Source: Trichinella spiralis (taxonomy: Eukaryota > Nematoda > Enoplea > Trichinellida > Trichinellidae). Taken from it: 64,000 bases of DNA. Every line of letters starts with the position of its first letter. Within the stretch, counting starts at the first letter, position 1. The DNA lies in contig CM012953.1 of NCBI GenBank assembly GCA_000181795.3, positions 6,272,874 through 6,336,873 on the forward strand. The letters run 5' to 3'. The notes under the pieces were generated by a model. It had not been told where the DNA came from, made no database searches, and saw only the letters and a program-made list of their open reading frames with translations. The translations under genes were made by a program, and so were the position numbers. Positions 1 to 27,156 of this stretch are shown in pieces.

Positions 1-90
1 AAGGCACTCAAAGAGAAAGAAGCTAAACGGAAGGCACTCAAAGAGAAAGAAGCTAAACAGAAGGCACTCAAAGAGAAAGAAGCTAAAGCG
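1..90 (+). repeat. 30-bp coding tandem repeat, 3 visible copies
   Basis: Three head-to-tail 30-bp units at 1-30, 31-60 and 61-90 differ only at their last codon (cgg, cag, gcg). They encode the decapeptide repeat of the gene above and run off the left edge, so copy number is unknown. Confidence 0.9.
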
Positions 91-672
91 AAAGTAATAT
101 TTTATTAAAATTTAGCTTAAAAATGAAGATCATAATATGGTGCAACATTTTAATAGGCGGATAAAGCGAAAAGAGAAAAGTCAAAAGAGAAATCCAAAGA
201 AAAATCTAAAGATAAAGACAAAGGAAAGTCCAAAGAGAAATCCAAAGAAAAAGACAAAGGAAAAGACAAAGGCAAGTCCAAAGAAAAAGATAAAGGAAAA
301 GATAGAAGAAAATCGAAAGAAAAAGACACAGGAAGTGATAAAGACAAGTCCAAAGAAAAATCCAAAGAAAAAGACAAAGAAAAATCGAAAGAAAAAGACA
401 CAGAAAGTTATAAAGACCAGTCCAAAGAAAAATCGAAAGAAAAAGACACAGGAAGTTATAAAGACCAGTCCAATGAGAAATCCAAAGAAAATGATAAAGG
501 AAAGTCAAAAGATAAATCCAAGGAGAAGTCAAAAGATGAATCCAAAGAAAACCCCAAAGAAGAGTCTAACAAAGAATCCAAAGAGAAACCGAAAGGGAAA
601 ACCAAGGAAGATAAACCAAATAAACCTAAACCTGCATCGAAATCTAATGTAAATTCGAAAGCAGGAAAATAA
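1..672 (+). CDS. Lys/Glu/Ser-rich low-complexity repeat protein, 3' end (5' truncated by window)
   Basis: Two exons are visible. Exon 1..93 encodes a ten-residue unit (KALKEKEAK plus R, Q or A) three times and ends at a GT donor (gtaata). After a 63 bp intron, exon 157..672 starts behind the acceptor taatag and continues in the same phase to a TAA at 670-672. The second exon is almost entirely K, E, S and D with recurring SKEK and DKGK motifs, then a KPNKPKPASK tail. Composition predicts a charged, disordered or single-helix segment with no catalytic motif. The upstream part, and so the family, lies outside the window. A 171-residue frame over the same DNA is out of phase with exon 1 and is rejected. 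No function can be assigned. Confidence 0.65.
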
Positions 673-1184
673 ATTGCGAAAATTATGTTCATTAAAAAAA
701 ATTTATTTCTGAATTATTTTGATCAATTTATTATCATTTTACTATGACTTTTTTCGGTTATGTTGATGAAATTTGTATGAATGTGCGTGTAAATTTAATC
801 TATTTGTTAAAAATTGAAATAAAACCTAAAAGAAATGTTTATGATGCAAAAAATTACAAAAAATTTTTTTAATAATGAATTTTTGTTCCTCTATTTATTA
901 AGCCAGTTAGTTAGTTAGTTATAAAATACAAAATGAATATTTCAACCAATTAAAAAAATATGTGCTTGAAAATCTACTGTTTACTGTAATTCTTTTTATT
1001 TTGAATCAGTAGTAGCCTATTTGAAAAGCACTCACTAATGTGGTATATGCGTGTAATGTTTGTTTATTTTGTTCGCGCAGTGTTCGATTGATTGATTGCG
1101 TATGTTGAGCAAGGGAATATTTTTTTCACGAATTTCAAGGTAAAATGTGCTACGATACGGTTGTGTGGAATTAATTTGCAACGG
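673..1184. other. AT-rich intergenic spacer upstream of MCM8
   Basis: The spacer holds the 3' flank of the repeat protein and the 5' flank of MCM8. A short gttagttagttag run lies near 906. No ORF or RNA gene is supported. Confidence 0.6.
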
Positions 1185-4032
1185 ATGAGGCGCGGAAATT
1201 CAGCCAATGTGGTGAATTCAACTCGGGGAACTTTTCAATTGAAAAAGAGAACTTTTCACAATTTCCGACCGTATTATTGGAGAAGGCGTCACTTCAAGCA
1301 GCAGTCGTCCGTAAACATTCCGTAAGTTTTATTCGGTTGCTAATGCAATAATGATCAACGCAATGAATGAAATGCCAAGTGTGACAGCTTTTTGATGTTT
1401 GCAGTTTGAATGGACATTTGTCGTTGCCTTCGACGACGAACGCTGTTGACGAACAACAGGCGGATGAAATTTCCACCACGTTGTTGTACGCAGTCTCGGT
1501 GGAGAAATCGGAAACGTACTGTTCACAGTATCCAGCTTGGTTGTTATACTTTCCGTGGGCCAAGTTCGAGCAGAATTCTGAACTGCACGTTTTGGTGAAT
1601 GCGTGCAGCAGAGTTCTGGAACAGAGTGACCGATTTTGTTACAGTTTGAACGACGTGCTTCGTAGTCGACGTTTTATGATCGACTTCAGTAAGTTCTCCT
1701 CGGCCCTGACGGCAGAGCACCGAACGCTGATCAGCAGCACTTGGACTGATCACCAAGCGGACAGTCTGATCTGCGCCATCGGCCTGGCCATGCATACAGC
1801 GGTTGTCGACCGCCTGCGATCTCGGCTTTGTGAAAAGCTTGCCGATCGAGCAGAACAATTGTTGCACGGTGACGCGGTTCAATTTGTCCAAATGGTGCCG
1901 AAAATCAACGCTCGATTGTACAATTTGGAAAAATTAACAAACATCCGACAACTGGACGTAAGACGTAGAGTAGTATTATGCTTGGTGGCATTTGTTGAGC
2001 GACTTTTCGTTTAATGAGAAATTGAATATCTCGTTATTTGTACAGTTCACAGACTGCGGTCGCCTGGTTTCAGTGGTGGGTGTGGTGATCAAAGCGGCCA
2101 GTGTTGAACCGAAATGCACTGCCTGTGGATTTCAATGCCAGAGCTGTGGCTTCCGGTTCCAGGCGCTGCTGGTCGACGGTCTATTCTCCACGCCGACTCG
2201 TTGTCCATCTGTGTCCGGTGAATGTCGTGGACGTGTTTTCGAACCAGTGGTCGATACTGTCGAAACTCTCACCGAAACTGTCGACTGTCAACTGATACGT
2301 CTGCAGGAGCTGCTGCCACCGGGCGGAAATAGTGCAACCGGTACCGCTAGTCTGATTCCAAAGACAATCGACTGCGAGCTTACCGACGATTTAGTTTCCA
2401 CATGTTCTCCTGGATCTGTTATCACTTTAACCGGTATATTAAAAATCTGTCTGGTTTTCTGTCATCAGTTTATTGTGCTGTTCATTGTGATACGATATTC
2501 AGGTGTGGTGAGAGTAAGAAAAAACGAAGAAGCCCGGCGTCGTGGTCAGTGCCAGTATTTTTTATACTTGCACGCGAATTCGGTAATACAGAAGGAAGAT
2601 CTGTTCGGCGTCGCCGCGGCGTCCATCTCGTTCAGTAGCAGTGAAGCTCGTCTGGCGGCTATGAGCGCCGTTGGGGAACTGATGGGCGACAGAAATTTGT
2701 TCTCCCGCCTGGTCGCTTCACTGTGTCCAACGATATACGGTCATGAAGCGGTCAAAGCGGGCCTGGTGTTGGCACTGTTCGGCGGAGCTACACCGAGCCA
2801 GCAGCATTCGACTACCAGGTCGAACATTCACGCCCTTCTGGTCGGCGATCCTGGTTTGGGTGAGAAGAGGCGGCGGGGGAGGGGGGGGAAGGGATCGAGC
2901 ACAATATTTCGCGTTCAACTTTAATTTAAAAACTGTTTCAGGAAAAACCCATCTGCTGCAAGCTTGTGCCGATCTGAGCAGTCGTGGAGTGTACGTGTGC
3001 GCCAGTACGACAACTGCCGCGGGTTTGACAGTCACGTTGGGTAGGGGCGTGGACGGTGACGCGACGGTCGAAGCGGGCGCGTTGGTGCTGGCCAACGACG
3101 GCTGCTGTTGCATTGACGAATTCGACAAGCTCCACTCGCACCAGCAGTGCTTGCTCGAGGCGATGGAACAGCAAGAGTTGAGCGTTTGCAAAGCCGGCGC
3201 CAGGTGCCAGTTTTCGGCCCGGGTGTCGGTGGTGGCGGCCTGCAACCCGGCCAAGGGTCACTACGAACCCCGGCTCAGTTTGACTGCCAACGTGAACGTC
3301 GGTCCGGCGTTGCTTTCGCGGTTCGATTTGATCTTCCTGCTCGTCGACAAGCCCGACCAACAAGCCGACCGTCGTCTCAGCGAGCATGTGCTGGCGATTC
3401 GACGTCCCCACTCGGCCCGACTGACCGATCGACTGGCGGCGCCGGATCCGATCGGGGCGGTGCCGGCGCCCCTGTTTCGACAGTACGTCGCGTTCGCCAG
3501 ACAAACCGTACCGGCACCGAAGCTTTCCCGTGCCGCTTGTCGATTGCTGTTGGCCTTCTTCCGTCGTCAGTTCGACCAAACGGTCCACGTTCGGACCCCA
3601 GTCGGAGTCAGGCAGATGGAATCGTTGATACGCCTGACTCAGGCCAGGGCGAAATGCCAACTCCGATCCGAAGCCACCGAACAAGACGCGGCCGACGTGT
3701 TGGAAATTGTCGGCCACTGTCCACTACTATTCGCGGGCACAGATCGCCAGTCTGGGAACGCTGAACTGGAGAACAAGGCCGGCTCGGAACAGCGCCTATC
3801 GTTCGCTGGACGCTTTTTGCAAGCGTTGAAGCGCAAAGCTGCCCAGACCCCGGGTTCGAAAGGTCCATTCACTCGGGCCGAACTGAAAGCTATTGCCAGC
3901 GAGGTGAACAACAATTCAACAACACCGACCAGTCAGTCTTTCGATCAACTGATCGACAAGCTCAACAACGCTGGTCTGCTGTTGCTCGAAAAGCCAAACT
4001 GCTTCAAGCTGCAGCTCGATGGGATCGACTGA
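1185..4032 (+). CDS. MCM8: DNA helicase MCM8 (MCM-family AAA+ ATPase)
   Basis: MCM8 acts with MCM9 in homologous-recombination repair and meiotic processes in the nucleus. Exons 1185..1321, 1405..1957, 2046..2433, 2503..2859 and 2942..4032 join in phase to 841 residues, close to the usual MCM8 length. A four-Cys zinc site (C254, C257, C261, C264) lies in exon 3. Walker A GDPGLGK (about 474-480) is split by intron 4, Walker B is CCCIDEF (about 533-539), and the arginine finger is LLSRFDLIF. The stretches GVYVCASTTTAAGLTVTL and EAMEQQELS are MCM8-like, which separates it from MCM2-7. The start is the first in-frame ATG; an upstream TTG-initiated extension was not used. Exons are GC-richer than surrounding DNA. 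All ATPase motifs look intact. Polyadenylation hexamer AATAAA at 4048-4053. Confidence 0.92.
2860..2941 (+). other. MCM8 intron 4 with G-rich run
   Basis: This 82 bp intron begins with gtgaga and carries a dense G tract from about 2869 to 2893, unusual in an AT-rich genome. It interrupts the Walker A coding sequence between the two glycine codons preceding the lysine. Confidence 0.7.
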
Positions 4033-4047
4033 AATCAAATGTGCATA

Positions 4048-4053
4048 AATAAA
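4048..4053 (+). terminator. MCM8 polyadenylation signal AATAAA
   Basis: AATAAA lies 16 bp after the MCM8 stop and before the TGS1 stop on the other strand, so the two transcripts probably overlap at their 3' ends. Confidence 0.6.
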
Positions 4054-4081
4054 TAATTTTTTTTTCAACGAAATACAATAA

Positions 4082-20667
<16,586 letters not shown>

Positions 20668-23250
20668 GCTGTCAGCGTTACCTTCAACAGGATGTTACAA
20701 CATTATGAGATATTAAAAAAATTAAAACAGCTTTCTAAAACAAAAAACACTAAGCCACAATGAACTCGAATCACTGTACATAATGAAAAGCAAGTTACGT
20801 AGCATGGATACGGTATAAAAAATACTGCTTTGATACTTAACAAGTAAAATAATAATTTTTTTAACAAAAAAGGCAGAAAATATGAAGTAAATTTTAATGC
20901 TCTTACTAAATTCAAAAATATTGTCCATTTCTCTTTGAAAATTAACACTCAAAAATATTTTACAAATTAACGTCCACCATTGCTTTAAAGCAACAGTAAT
21001 TTAATGTGCAAGCGCCTAATGCATCAGAGTCTGTAAAATTTATTTTTCTTGTAAAAATTTTCTTTGCTACGTGACGTACGGTTGTAATTAATTTCTGCTG
21101 AAACCGTTTTTTTTGCCTGCTACAATTGATATTAAAGATGACTAATTTGAATGCACAAAATTTCCATTCATAGCCGTCTCTTTTATGAGATAAGCATGAA
21201 TTTTGGTTATTTGTGGATTTTTTTCCTCACTATTCATCCCCATTACGAGTCATCAGAATTTAGAATTCAGCATCTGCAATCGTAACCTTCGTGATGTGAC
21301 CAAAAGTAGTACTGCTGCTTGAAAGCAATATTGGGCATTTGTGGTAAAAATTGGCACTAATTATTTTGGACTAAAAAACTGAATTCACTACAAGTGCAAG
21401 ATTATTTTATACGTTAAAAGTAAAAATTAATGTATAACAGTGAGATGGCTACAATGAATGGAAAATCAATTGAGAAATTATACTGTAGAAAGAGGAGATA
21501 AAACTCGCAGGAAAGTAGTAGTTGTTTTGACTTTGACATAGATCGCATTTTCTTTAATACGTGTTTCCAGTGATGGATTTTGACACTGTAATACATTAAA
21601 CACGATGTTGAAGGTCCGTGTGAGAGATGGTTATCTACCCAGATGCTGACATATCTGAGCCAGACATTGACACTGATGAAGATCTGGCGAAAGAGCTGTT
21701 TGATGCCAGTGATGATGATGACATAAAGAAAGTTCAGGAAGGTGTTCATAGATCCTCATACTAATAGAATTGAAAGTCTTTTACGCCAACGCCGTTTCAC
21801 TGTAGGCGTTCCCACTGTACATCAGTCTTGAAGTCGCAACCGGTTCGATCGGTTACTGCGTTTCATTCGTTTTAATGATAATAATGGAATAATCAGAGAT
21901 CAGAACCATCCTCAGTTCTTGAATTCACTTATTATCGGTTTAAAGTTCTGTAACATGCATTGAAACAAAATTCTACAACAACAAATTTGCGCAGCTGTCT
22001 ATAAGAAGGGTGAATTTCTAGAATCCCGTATTCTATTTTTCAGTTCACTCCATAATATCGTCCTTGGTTGGGTTCGATTACAACTCAGCTAAATGTAAAG
22101 TCTGTAAAGTCCGTCCTCTCGTAGATCATATTCGTGTCTGAAAACTCAATCGTCGCAGTAGCAGTTAGTTGATGAGCAGATGATTCCCTACAAAGGCCGT
22201 TTCAGGATGAAGCACTATATGCCTAACAAGGCCCACAGTTGGGGCCTCAAGGTATTCTGTCACTGTATCAGTAATGGTTTACTATATGATTTTTGGTTTG
22301 CTGGTGACAGCCCATTGGAAATAAAGAATGGCCTCGGCTATATTGGAGCCGACGTCGTTCTCAAATTATGTGAAAAATTACCTTAGCACCAGGGGCACAA
22401 AGTATCGTTCTACAACTATTTCACGTTTTTGGGGCCCCATTAAACGCTGTGAGGCCTCGGTATTGATTCAGCAGCCCTGATCTGCGGAAATCGAATGAGA
22501 TGATGATCCTTACTGTCTGCAAGTCAGTTGATAAAAGAGGAAGAGGTGCGACTGACATGTGTTGGGGGAAAAATGACAGATTCTGTGCCGTCAAGTAGTT
22601 CGACAGTAATGAGATGACTTTGTCTTCTTCATACTGTAGTGCAGAACCACTGGGAACCGTTCGTCGCTGGGATAAAAGATGCAATTGGTTTATTGGTATA
22701 TCATAGGTAACAGTCCCGGCTAGCTGATGATGCCTGCTACATTCCAAAGTCAACGGAGGAAAATCAGGGTAAGCCGAGCTGATCATGCACCACGAACCCG
22801 CAGCACTCGGCTACCGTAGCAGCCACATTTGGACCTGACAATCGGTAGCAAAGTACGGTAGTGTGGAAACACGTTGTAGTTGGTGGTGGTGTCTGGTTTC
22901 GGTGATCGGGCGGTCGTGTTGTTTTATGTTGTGGTTGTTAATAGCATGGTGTAATGAACATTCGAAACGATTGTTTGGTGTTCGTTTTATAAATCATTCA
23001 CGCCATGTGCCTTCCTCAAGAAGAATAGGCAGCCGTAACGTCAACTCGGACGGTGACGACACGGCCGAGAACAATAAGGCCGTGGCTGACGCGCCTGCTG
23101 TGACGGAAAGTTCGTTACACATATCCAGTAATTTTATTGGATTGCAACAAGTTTATGGGCGGAATCGATCTCTCAGCCATGTTGATGTCTGCGTATGAAG
23201 AGGATCATAAATGCCTCAGGTGGCACCGCCGGGTTTTTTACTGGATATTT

Positions 23251-24495
23251 GTGCTTTCCGAATCCGGCCTGATCTTTAATATTATACCAAACCGTCTACA
23301 GAATCCTACTGTAAGTGTGCTTTGGATAGAAAAGTTGATTTGAGTAAAGCTCGCCTAAAAACTGTTGCGGCGTTATGGTGAATGGACAATGCGCTGATAA
23401 AACGTTTGTTTACCTGAATACGAAGGGACATTAGGACAGTCGGTGGTGGAATGATTGGAGAAGGTGGAACTGGTATGCTAATTGCGTGGATCGATAACGT
23501 CGCGAGTGTTATTTCTCTGCGCATCGCTGGCGGCGCCTTCGTGGTGGACCCATTCTTGTCGCCATTGCCAATTTGTATCCAGGAAGCTTGGCGTCAATGA
23601 GCCTCCAGATGTTTTCTCAGCGGATCTGCGGAGGCTGGCGGCTCTGTTCCGTAGTGGCCTGTTGGGAAAAACATTCTCCTGACCTCTAGCCTTCAGCAAG
23701 TTAGGCGGAAGCTCTAGCTCACGATAGAGATGCGCGTCAGAGCGTGACGCTGTGACGTCATTCCCGCATGTATATAAGAATGCGTTATCAAATTTTACTA
23801 ACACTTTATCATTTCCGCGCATAACTGCGTTGCACGCTGTTCACTTTGGTAGTTTATGCTTAATAAAATTCATCGTGGCCAATTTCTTTGATGGCGTATC
23901 GGAAAAAGTCATGTCGTGCGCATTCGTCGCCGACATGCCTGAGAATGTTCGACAGTTGCTCAAGACTGGCTCGCGTATGAAGGATCTCAAGTTAGCCAGA
24001 TCCTCGCCCGTCTCCGAGCAATTATTACCGACGGGCACCCCGTGGATACGACGGACACCTGCCTGGGCGCAAGAAAGGCAGGACCAGGACCGCAAGCAGT
24101 ACCTCCTGAACTACGGTGTTGTACGTGCGGTAGGCCGAATCACTTTTCCATGGACTGCCTGTCCCACCATCAGTCGGTACCCTGACATTGGAGCGTGACA
24201 AACATCCTAGTGTAACGTTGACCCAAGACAGTGAAGACAGCAGCTTGATCTTCGTTTTCCTCTGCGCGACGCTATGAATGCAGCGGAACCTGACCATGGC
24301 CCTTCGAAAGTGCCAACAGCATCCACGTACGCCCCTGCATAATCCGGAGGCCGCTACCCGCGCTTGTTGTGATTAGAAGATCTTATGGGAGTGTGTCTTC
24401 CGAATGCTGCCCTACGTTTGATATTATACCGAACCATCTACAGAAGCTTAGAGTAAGTGTGCTTTTGATAGAAAAGTTGATTTGAGTAAAACTCG
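23251..24495 (+). repeat. Diverged direct duplication of a piggyBac segment (23251-23353 and 24391-24495)
   Basis: About 103 bp at 23251-23353 recurs at 24391-24495 at roughly three-quarters identity by eye. Both contain ATTATACC and GTAAGTGTGCTTT followed by GATAGAAAAGTTGATTTGAG. The two copies bracket about 1 kb of retrotransposon-like sequence. Confidence 0.75.
23740..24190 (+). mobile_element. LTR-retrotransposon fragment: LTR-like promoter plus gag with CCHC zinc knuckle
   Basis: A CRE palindrome TGACGTCA (23753-23760), a TATATAAG box (23771-23778) and AATAAA (23862-23867) are spaced like an LTR U3/R. Downstream, 23910-24010 reads as a gag capsid-like segment (FVADMPENVRQLLKTGSR). In a shifted frame, 24117-24158 encodes one perfect C-X2-C-X4-H-X4-C zinc knuckle, immediately followed by a stop. 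No protease, reverse transcriptase or integrase is present. It lies inside the piggyBac relic. I cannot tell Gypsy, BEL/Pao or Copia from so little. Confidence 0.55.
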
Positions 24496-25000
24496 AAAAC
24501 GTGGCCAAACATCATCAGAAGAAGCATCTCAGGAACGCACATCTGTTACGTCTTCCAGTGGACTGCCTGCAGCTGTACCCGCTAGCATCAGGAAGCACCA
24601 GTTCAGTCATTGACCAGAGATGGTCGAACAGAAAAGGCAATGCCATCGGACTGTACAGCTTCGTTGTATGAAGTGCGAATTACATTTTTGCTGCGATAAA
24701 ACGTGGCATTGTTATTTTATTCATCATTATGCTTAGCATACTAAACATCGCAATGTGCTTATAAATTTTTCTCCATTTTGTTAATATAAGTGAGATTTTG
24801 ATTTTATAATGGTAGACCTGACGTGTATGTATTGTCAAACTAGGCATTAAAACAATGATGATGCGAAAATGTACTCCCAAAGTTGAACTTCGCGTACTTT
24901 TGTTCTGCAGTGTTATTCTGTAACCCATAAGGTCTTATTTGGAGTGTTTTCATATTTTACCCTAAGTATCCGAAGTTGCTTCAAGGCAACGGAGCAGTAA

Positions 25001-25847
25001 AGCGTACAGAAGCACAATTGCAAGTTCGAGACATTTTTTTATAAGAATAATAATAATAAGCTGAAAATTACAAAAAAACTGTATGAATAATTTTTATCAG
25101 TAAGTTTTTCTAATATGGGAATGAAAAGGTTAAAATTTTTAAACTGTAATATATATATTTTTAAAAATATCGACCTCTTTAACTCAAAATTCATCAAATG
25201 CAAGTGCTGGTTAATAAATATTTACTTCATAAAGAACAGAAAGTATTTTCTTTAAGAGGAAAACAATATCTATTCTTCTTTTGACATTAATAATAATAAC
25301 GTTTTGAGCTAATTTTTACTCCATCCTATATCAGCTGCCAAATTCAATTTTACTACTAATCATTGGGATGATTCACTAAGGTTGTCTTTTTGTTGCTTTG
25401 ATGTCAAAGTCAGTAAAACAACATAAAGGGAAAACATGATATTACACAGATTTGACGATTATTAAATTTCCACAAAATAATTAGCACATATGTAATAGGA
25501 TATGAAAAAGTGTTTTACTGTTTTCATAAATGAGATGGATCGGATTGCTATTTAATCAATTTTGTAAAAGGAAATAATATGCCTTATTTCATTGGTGCCT
25601 TTTCAATTTCAGTGTTCCATTTATGCATTGTATACGTAATTTTAAAAGTATTGTAAAGTTATTTTCAAATACAAATGCAGTACTTCGAGTAATTTTTGTA
25701 ATCTTTTTTTACAAAACAACGTCAGACAATGGAGATGTTAAATTTAAAACATTTTTTTTACTTTAAACAAAAAACATTTTAAAATAATAATCAGATTAAA
25801 GCTTTGTTTAAAGTTTAAAAATCTAATAGTTGGAGTAAAAATGAAAC
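25001..25847. other. AT-rich spacer and 5' flank of MSP copy A
   Basis: No exon or repeat family is recognised. Short T- and A-rich stretches at 25735-25790 resemble those before MSP copy B (54590-54640), suggesting older shared promoter sequence, but alignment by eye is weak. Confidence 0.45.
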
Positions 25848-26320
25848 AATTCGATTAATTCAGTTGTGGTTTCGTGTTTTCCGAGATCAGTGGTTGTTTC
25901 CATACTCCTCTGAATTCCGTTGCAAACATGCCGAAGCCTATTCCAAGCGAATTGAAGACTTCACCTGCTGAAAGGATCGTTTTCAATGCACCATTTGAAG
26001 AGAAGAAAAATTATCCATTCAGCATAATTAATAATGGAAAAGAAAAAATTGCCTACATGATCAAATTGTCCAATGAAATGCGTACAATGTGCGAGCCATC
26101 TCATGGAGTTTTAGATCCTGGTGAAAATATGTGGATTCGTGTTCATCTGGAAGAATTTAAACCGACAGTAGAAAATACTCAACCCAACACACTGACCATC
26201 GAGTATTGTTTCCCACCAGAAGGCTCGGATAAAAATTTCAATCCAAGTTGGTTCCGGCTTAACGTCATCATTCGACGCAAGCACGTTGCACTTGAGTACA
26301 ACGCGTGATGCTCGATTTTT
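25848..26320 (+). repeat. Duplicated block, copy A (partner 54651-55123)
   Basis: About 473 bp nearly identical to 54651-55123. From 25853 to the stop codon I see only three substitutions: one in the 5' leader (near 25881), one just before the ATG (25924), and one at the penultimate-but-one codon, TAC versus TTC. Similarity falls sharply outside the block. Confidence 0.92.
25928..26308 (+). CDS. msp: Major sperm protein, copy A
   Basis: MSP polymerises to drive amoeboid sperm motility and is released as an oocyte-maturation signal in nematodes. The intronless 126-residue frame is one immunoglobulin-like MSP domain. RIVFNAPFEEKKNYPFSI (about 17-34), HGVLDPGENMWIRV and WFRLNVIIRRKHVALEYN match the family fold and the usual 126-127 residue length. 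The ATG at 25928 was chosen over an in-frame upstream ATG at 25874 because it gives the standard N-terminus; the 18 extra residues would be atypical. The leader has a taattcag at 25856-25863 that could be a splice or trans-splice acceptor. AATAAA follows at 26447-26452. It is divergent from Caenorhabditis MSPs. Confidence 0.95.
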   Translation: MPKPIPSELKTSPAERIVFNAPFEEKKNYPFSIINNGKEKIAYMIKLSNEMRTMCEPSHGVLDPGENMWIRVHLEEFKPTVENTQPNTLTIEYCFPPEGSDKNFNPSWFRLNVIIRRKHVALEYNA

Positions 26321-26825
26321 GACATGAAAAAAAAAATTTTTTTCCCAATCATCTCATCAAATGCCTTATGCATTCATCACTGAACATTGTTGCTTCTTTT
26401 GAACAGTCTTATTAATTATTCTCATTAATTTTAATCATTCATTATTAATAAATTATTATTAAAACATTTGCCTTTTTGTTTGAAATCATCTATAAACGAA
26501 GAAGAATAGAAGACGGAAAAAACAAAACAAGATGACAGTTTATTCAAACAAACAACTTCTCCATTCAGATGTTAAAAAAATATCGCAATTCACTTTTCAC
26601 ATTTAACAAGAAAAAAAAACTGCTTTTCGAGATCCTTGCTTCTCCTTTGCTTTTACACTACCACAAATTCCAAGCGACACCAAACCGCAAACATAATAGA
26701 TACGGAAACATACGGATGTCAGTTTTCCCTGCATTTTCAAAAAAAATATGGCAACCTTGAATCATATTTCCATTTTAATTTTTTTCCTTTAAAATAAAAA
26801 AAAAGAATAATTTATAAATTTGCAT
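26321..26825. other. 3' flank of MSP-A and intergenic DNA
   Basis: Contains the MSP-A polyadenylation hexamer (26447-26452) and otherwise low-complexity AT-rich sequence. No gene seen. Confidence 0.55.
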
Positions 26826-27121
26826 TCACATAACGAAAAGAAACCTTTTAGGTTCGTGCATTTTCTTGGCAACATCTTCTTCAACTACACTTTGGATTAG
26901 ATCGCTGTTGCTGTTCACCGCTCCCATTTTTACTGAGACGAAGACAAGAAAAAAAACTTATTGTAATATAATCGTAAATTCATATTTCAAAATGTCAAAA
27001 TATTACGGATTCTGTTGATGATATCGACACTTTCGCTGTTTACCTGCATGCGAAAAGAACTCTCTGGCAATGGTGATTCATTATGTTTTCTTTTTTTCCT
27101 TTAAATGATATGATTGAAAAA

Positions 27122-27156
<35 letters not shown>

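Larger units (their letters stand above)
21625..24730 (+). pseudogene. piggyBac transposase relic, interrupted and frameshifted
   Basis: Ordered family landmarks survive in changing frames. An acidic N-terminal tract (DISEPDIDTDED) lies near 21635-21725. VDEQMIPYKGRFRMKHYMPN at 22168-22227 carries the first catalytic Asp. The DNYFTS-like second site at about 22408-22425 now has Tyr (tac 22411-22413) in place of Asp. FDSNEMTLSSSYC and GTVRRWDK follow near 22590-22680. NKFMGGIDLSAMLMSAYEED at about 23148-23200 holds the third Asp. The Cys/His-rich C-terminus (RCMKCELHFCCDKTWHCYF) ends near 24730. Multiple stops and insertions at about 22790-23110 and 23350-24400 show it cannot make a transposase. 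Confidence 0.8.
20967..25000 (+). mobile_element. Decayed piggyBac (PGBD-type) DNA transposon, about 4 kb including later insertions
   Basis: The body carries a broken piggyBac transposase on the plus strand (separate entry). Candidate ends are an imperfect inverted repeat: 20974-20994 (core TTGCTTTAAAGCAAC) and 24975-24997 (GTTGCTTCAAGGCAAC on the plus strand), about 17 of 20 positions matching when one is reversed. A TTAA sits at 20967-20970 just outside the left arm, but no exact TTAA is seen at the right arm. The transposase assignment is firm; the boundaries are tentative. The element separates SMG1 from MSP copy A. Confidence 0.65.

Noticed and set aside
137-652. 171-residue Lys/Asn/Pro-rich ORF on the plus strand
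   Set aside because: It is the +1 shadow of the true repeat-protein frame 157-672, which continues in phase from exon 1..93 and has the coherent SKEK/DKGK pattern.
2938-3717. 259-residue minus-strand ORF opposite MCM8
   Set aside because: Antisense shadow of the GC-rich MCM8 ATPase exon; no motif, and the plus strand holds the Walker motifs.
22421-22786. 121-residue minus-strand ORF
   Set aside because: Lies over plus-strand piggyBac motifs (GTVRRWDK), which are the real homology.
25874-25927. Upstream in-frame ATG extending MSP by 18 residues
   Set aside because: The downstream ATG gives the standard MSP length and N-terminus; the extension lies in the leader shared by both copies.
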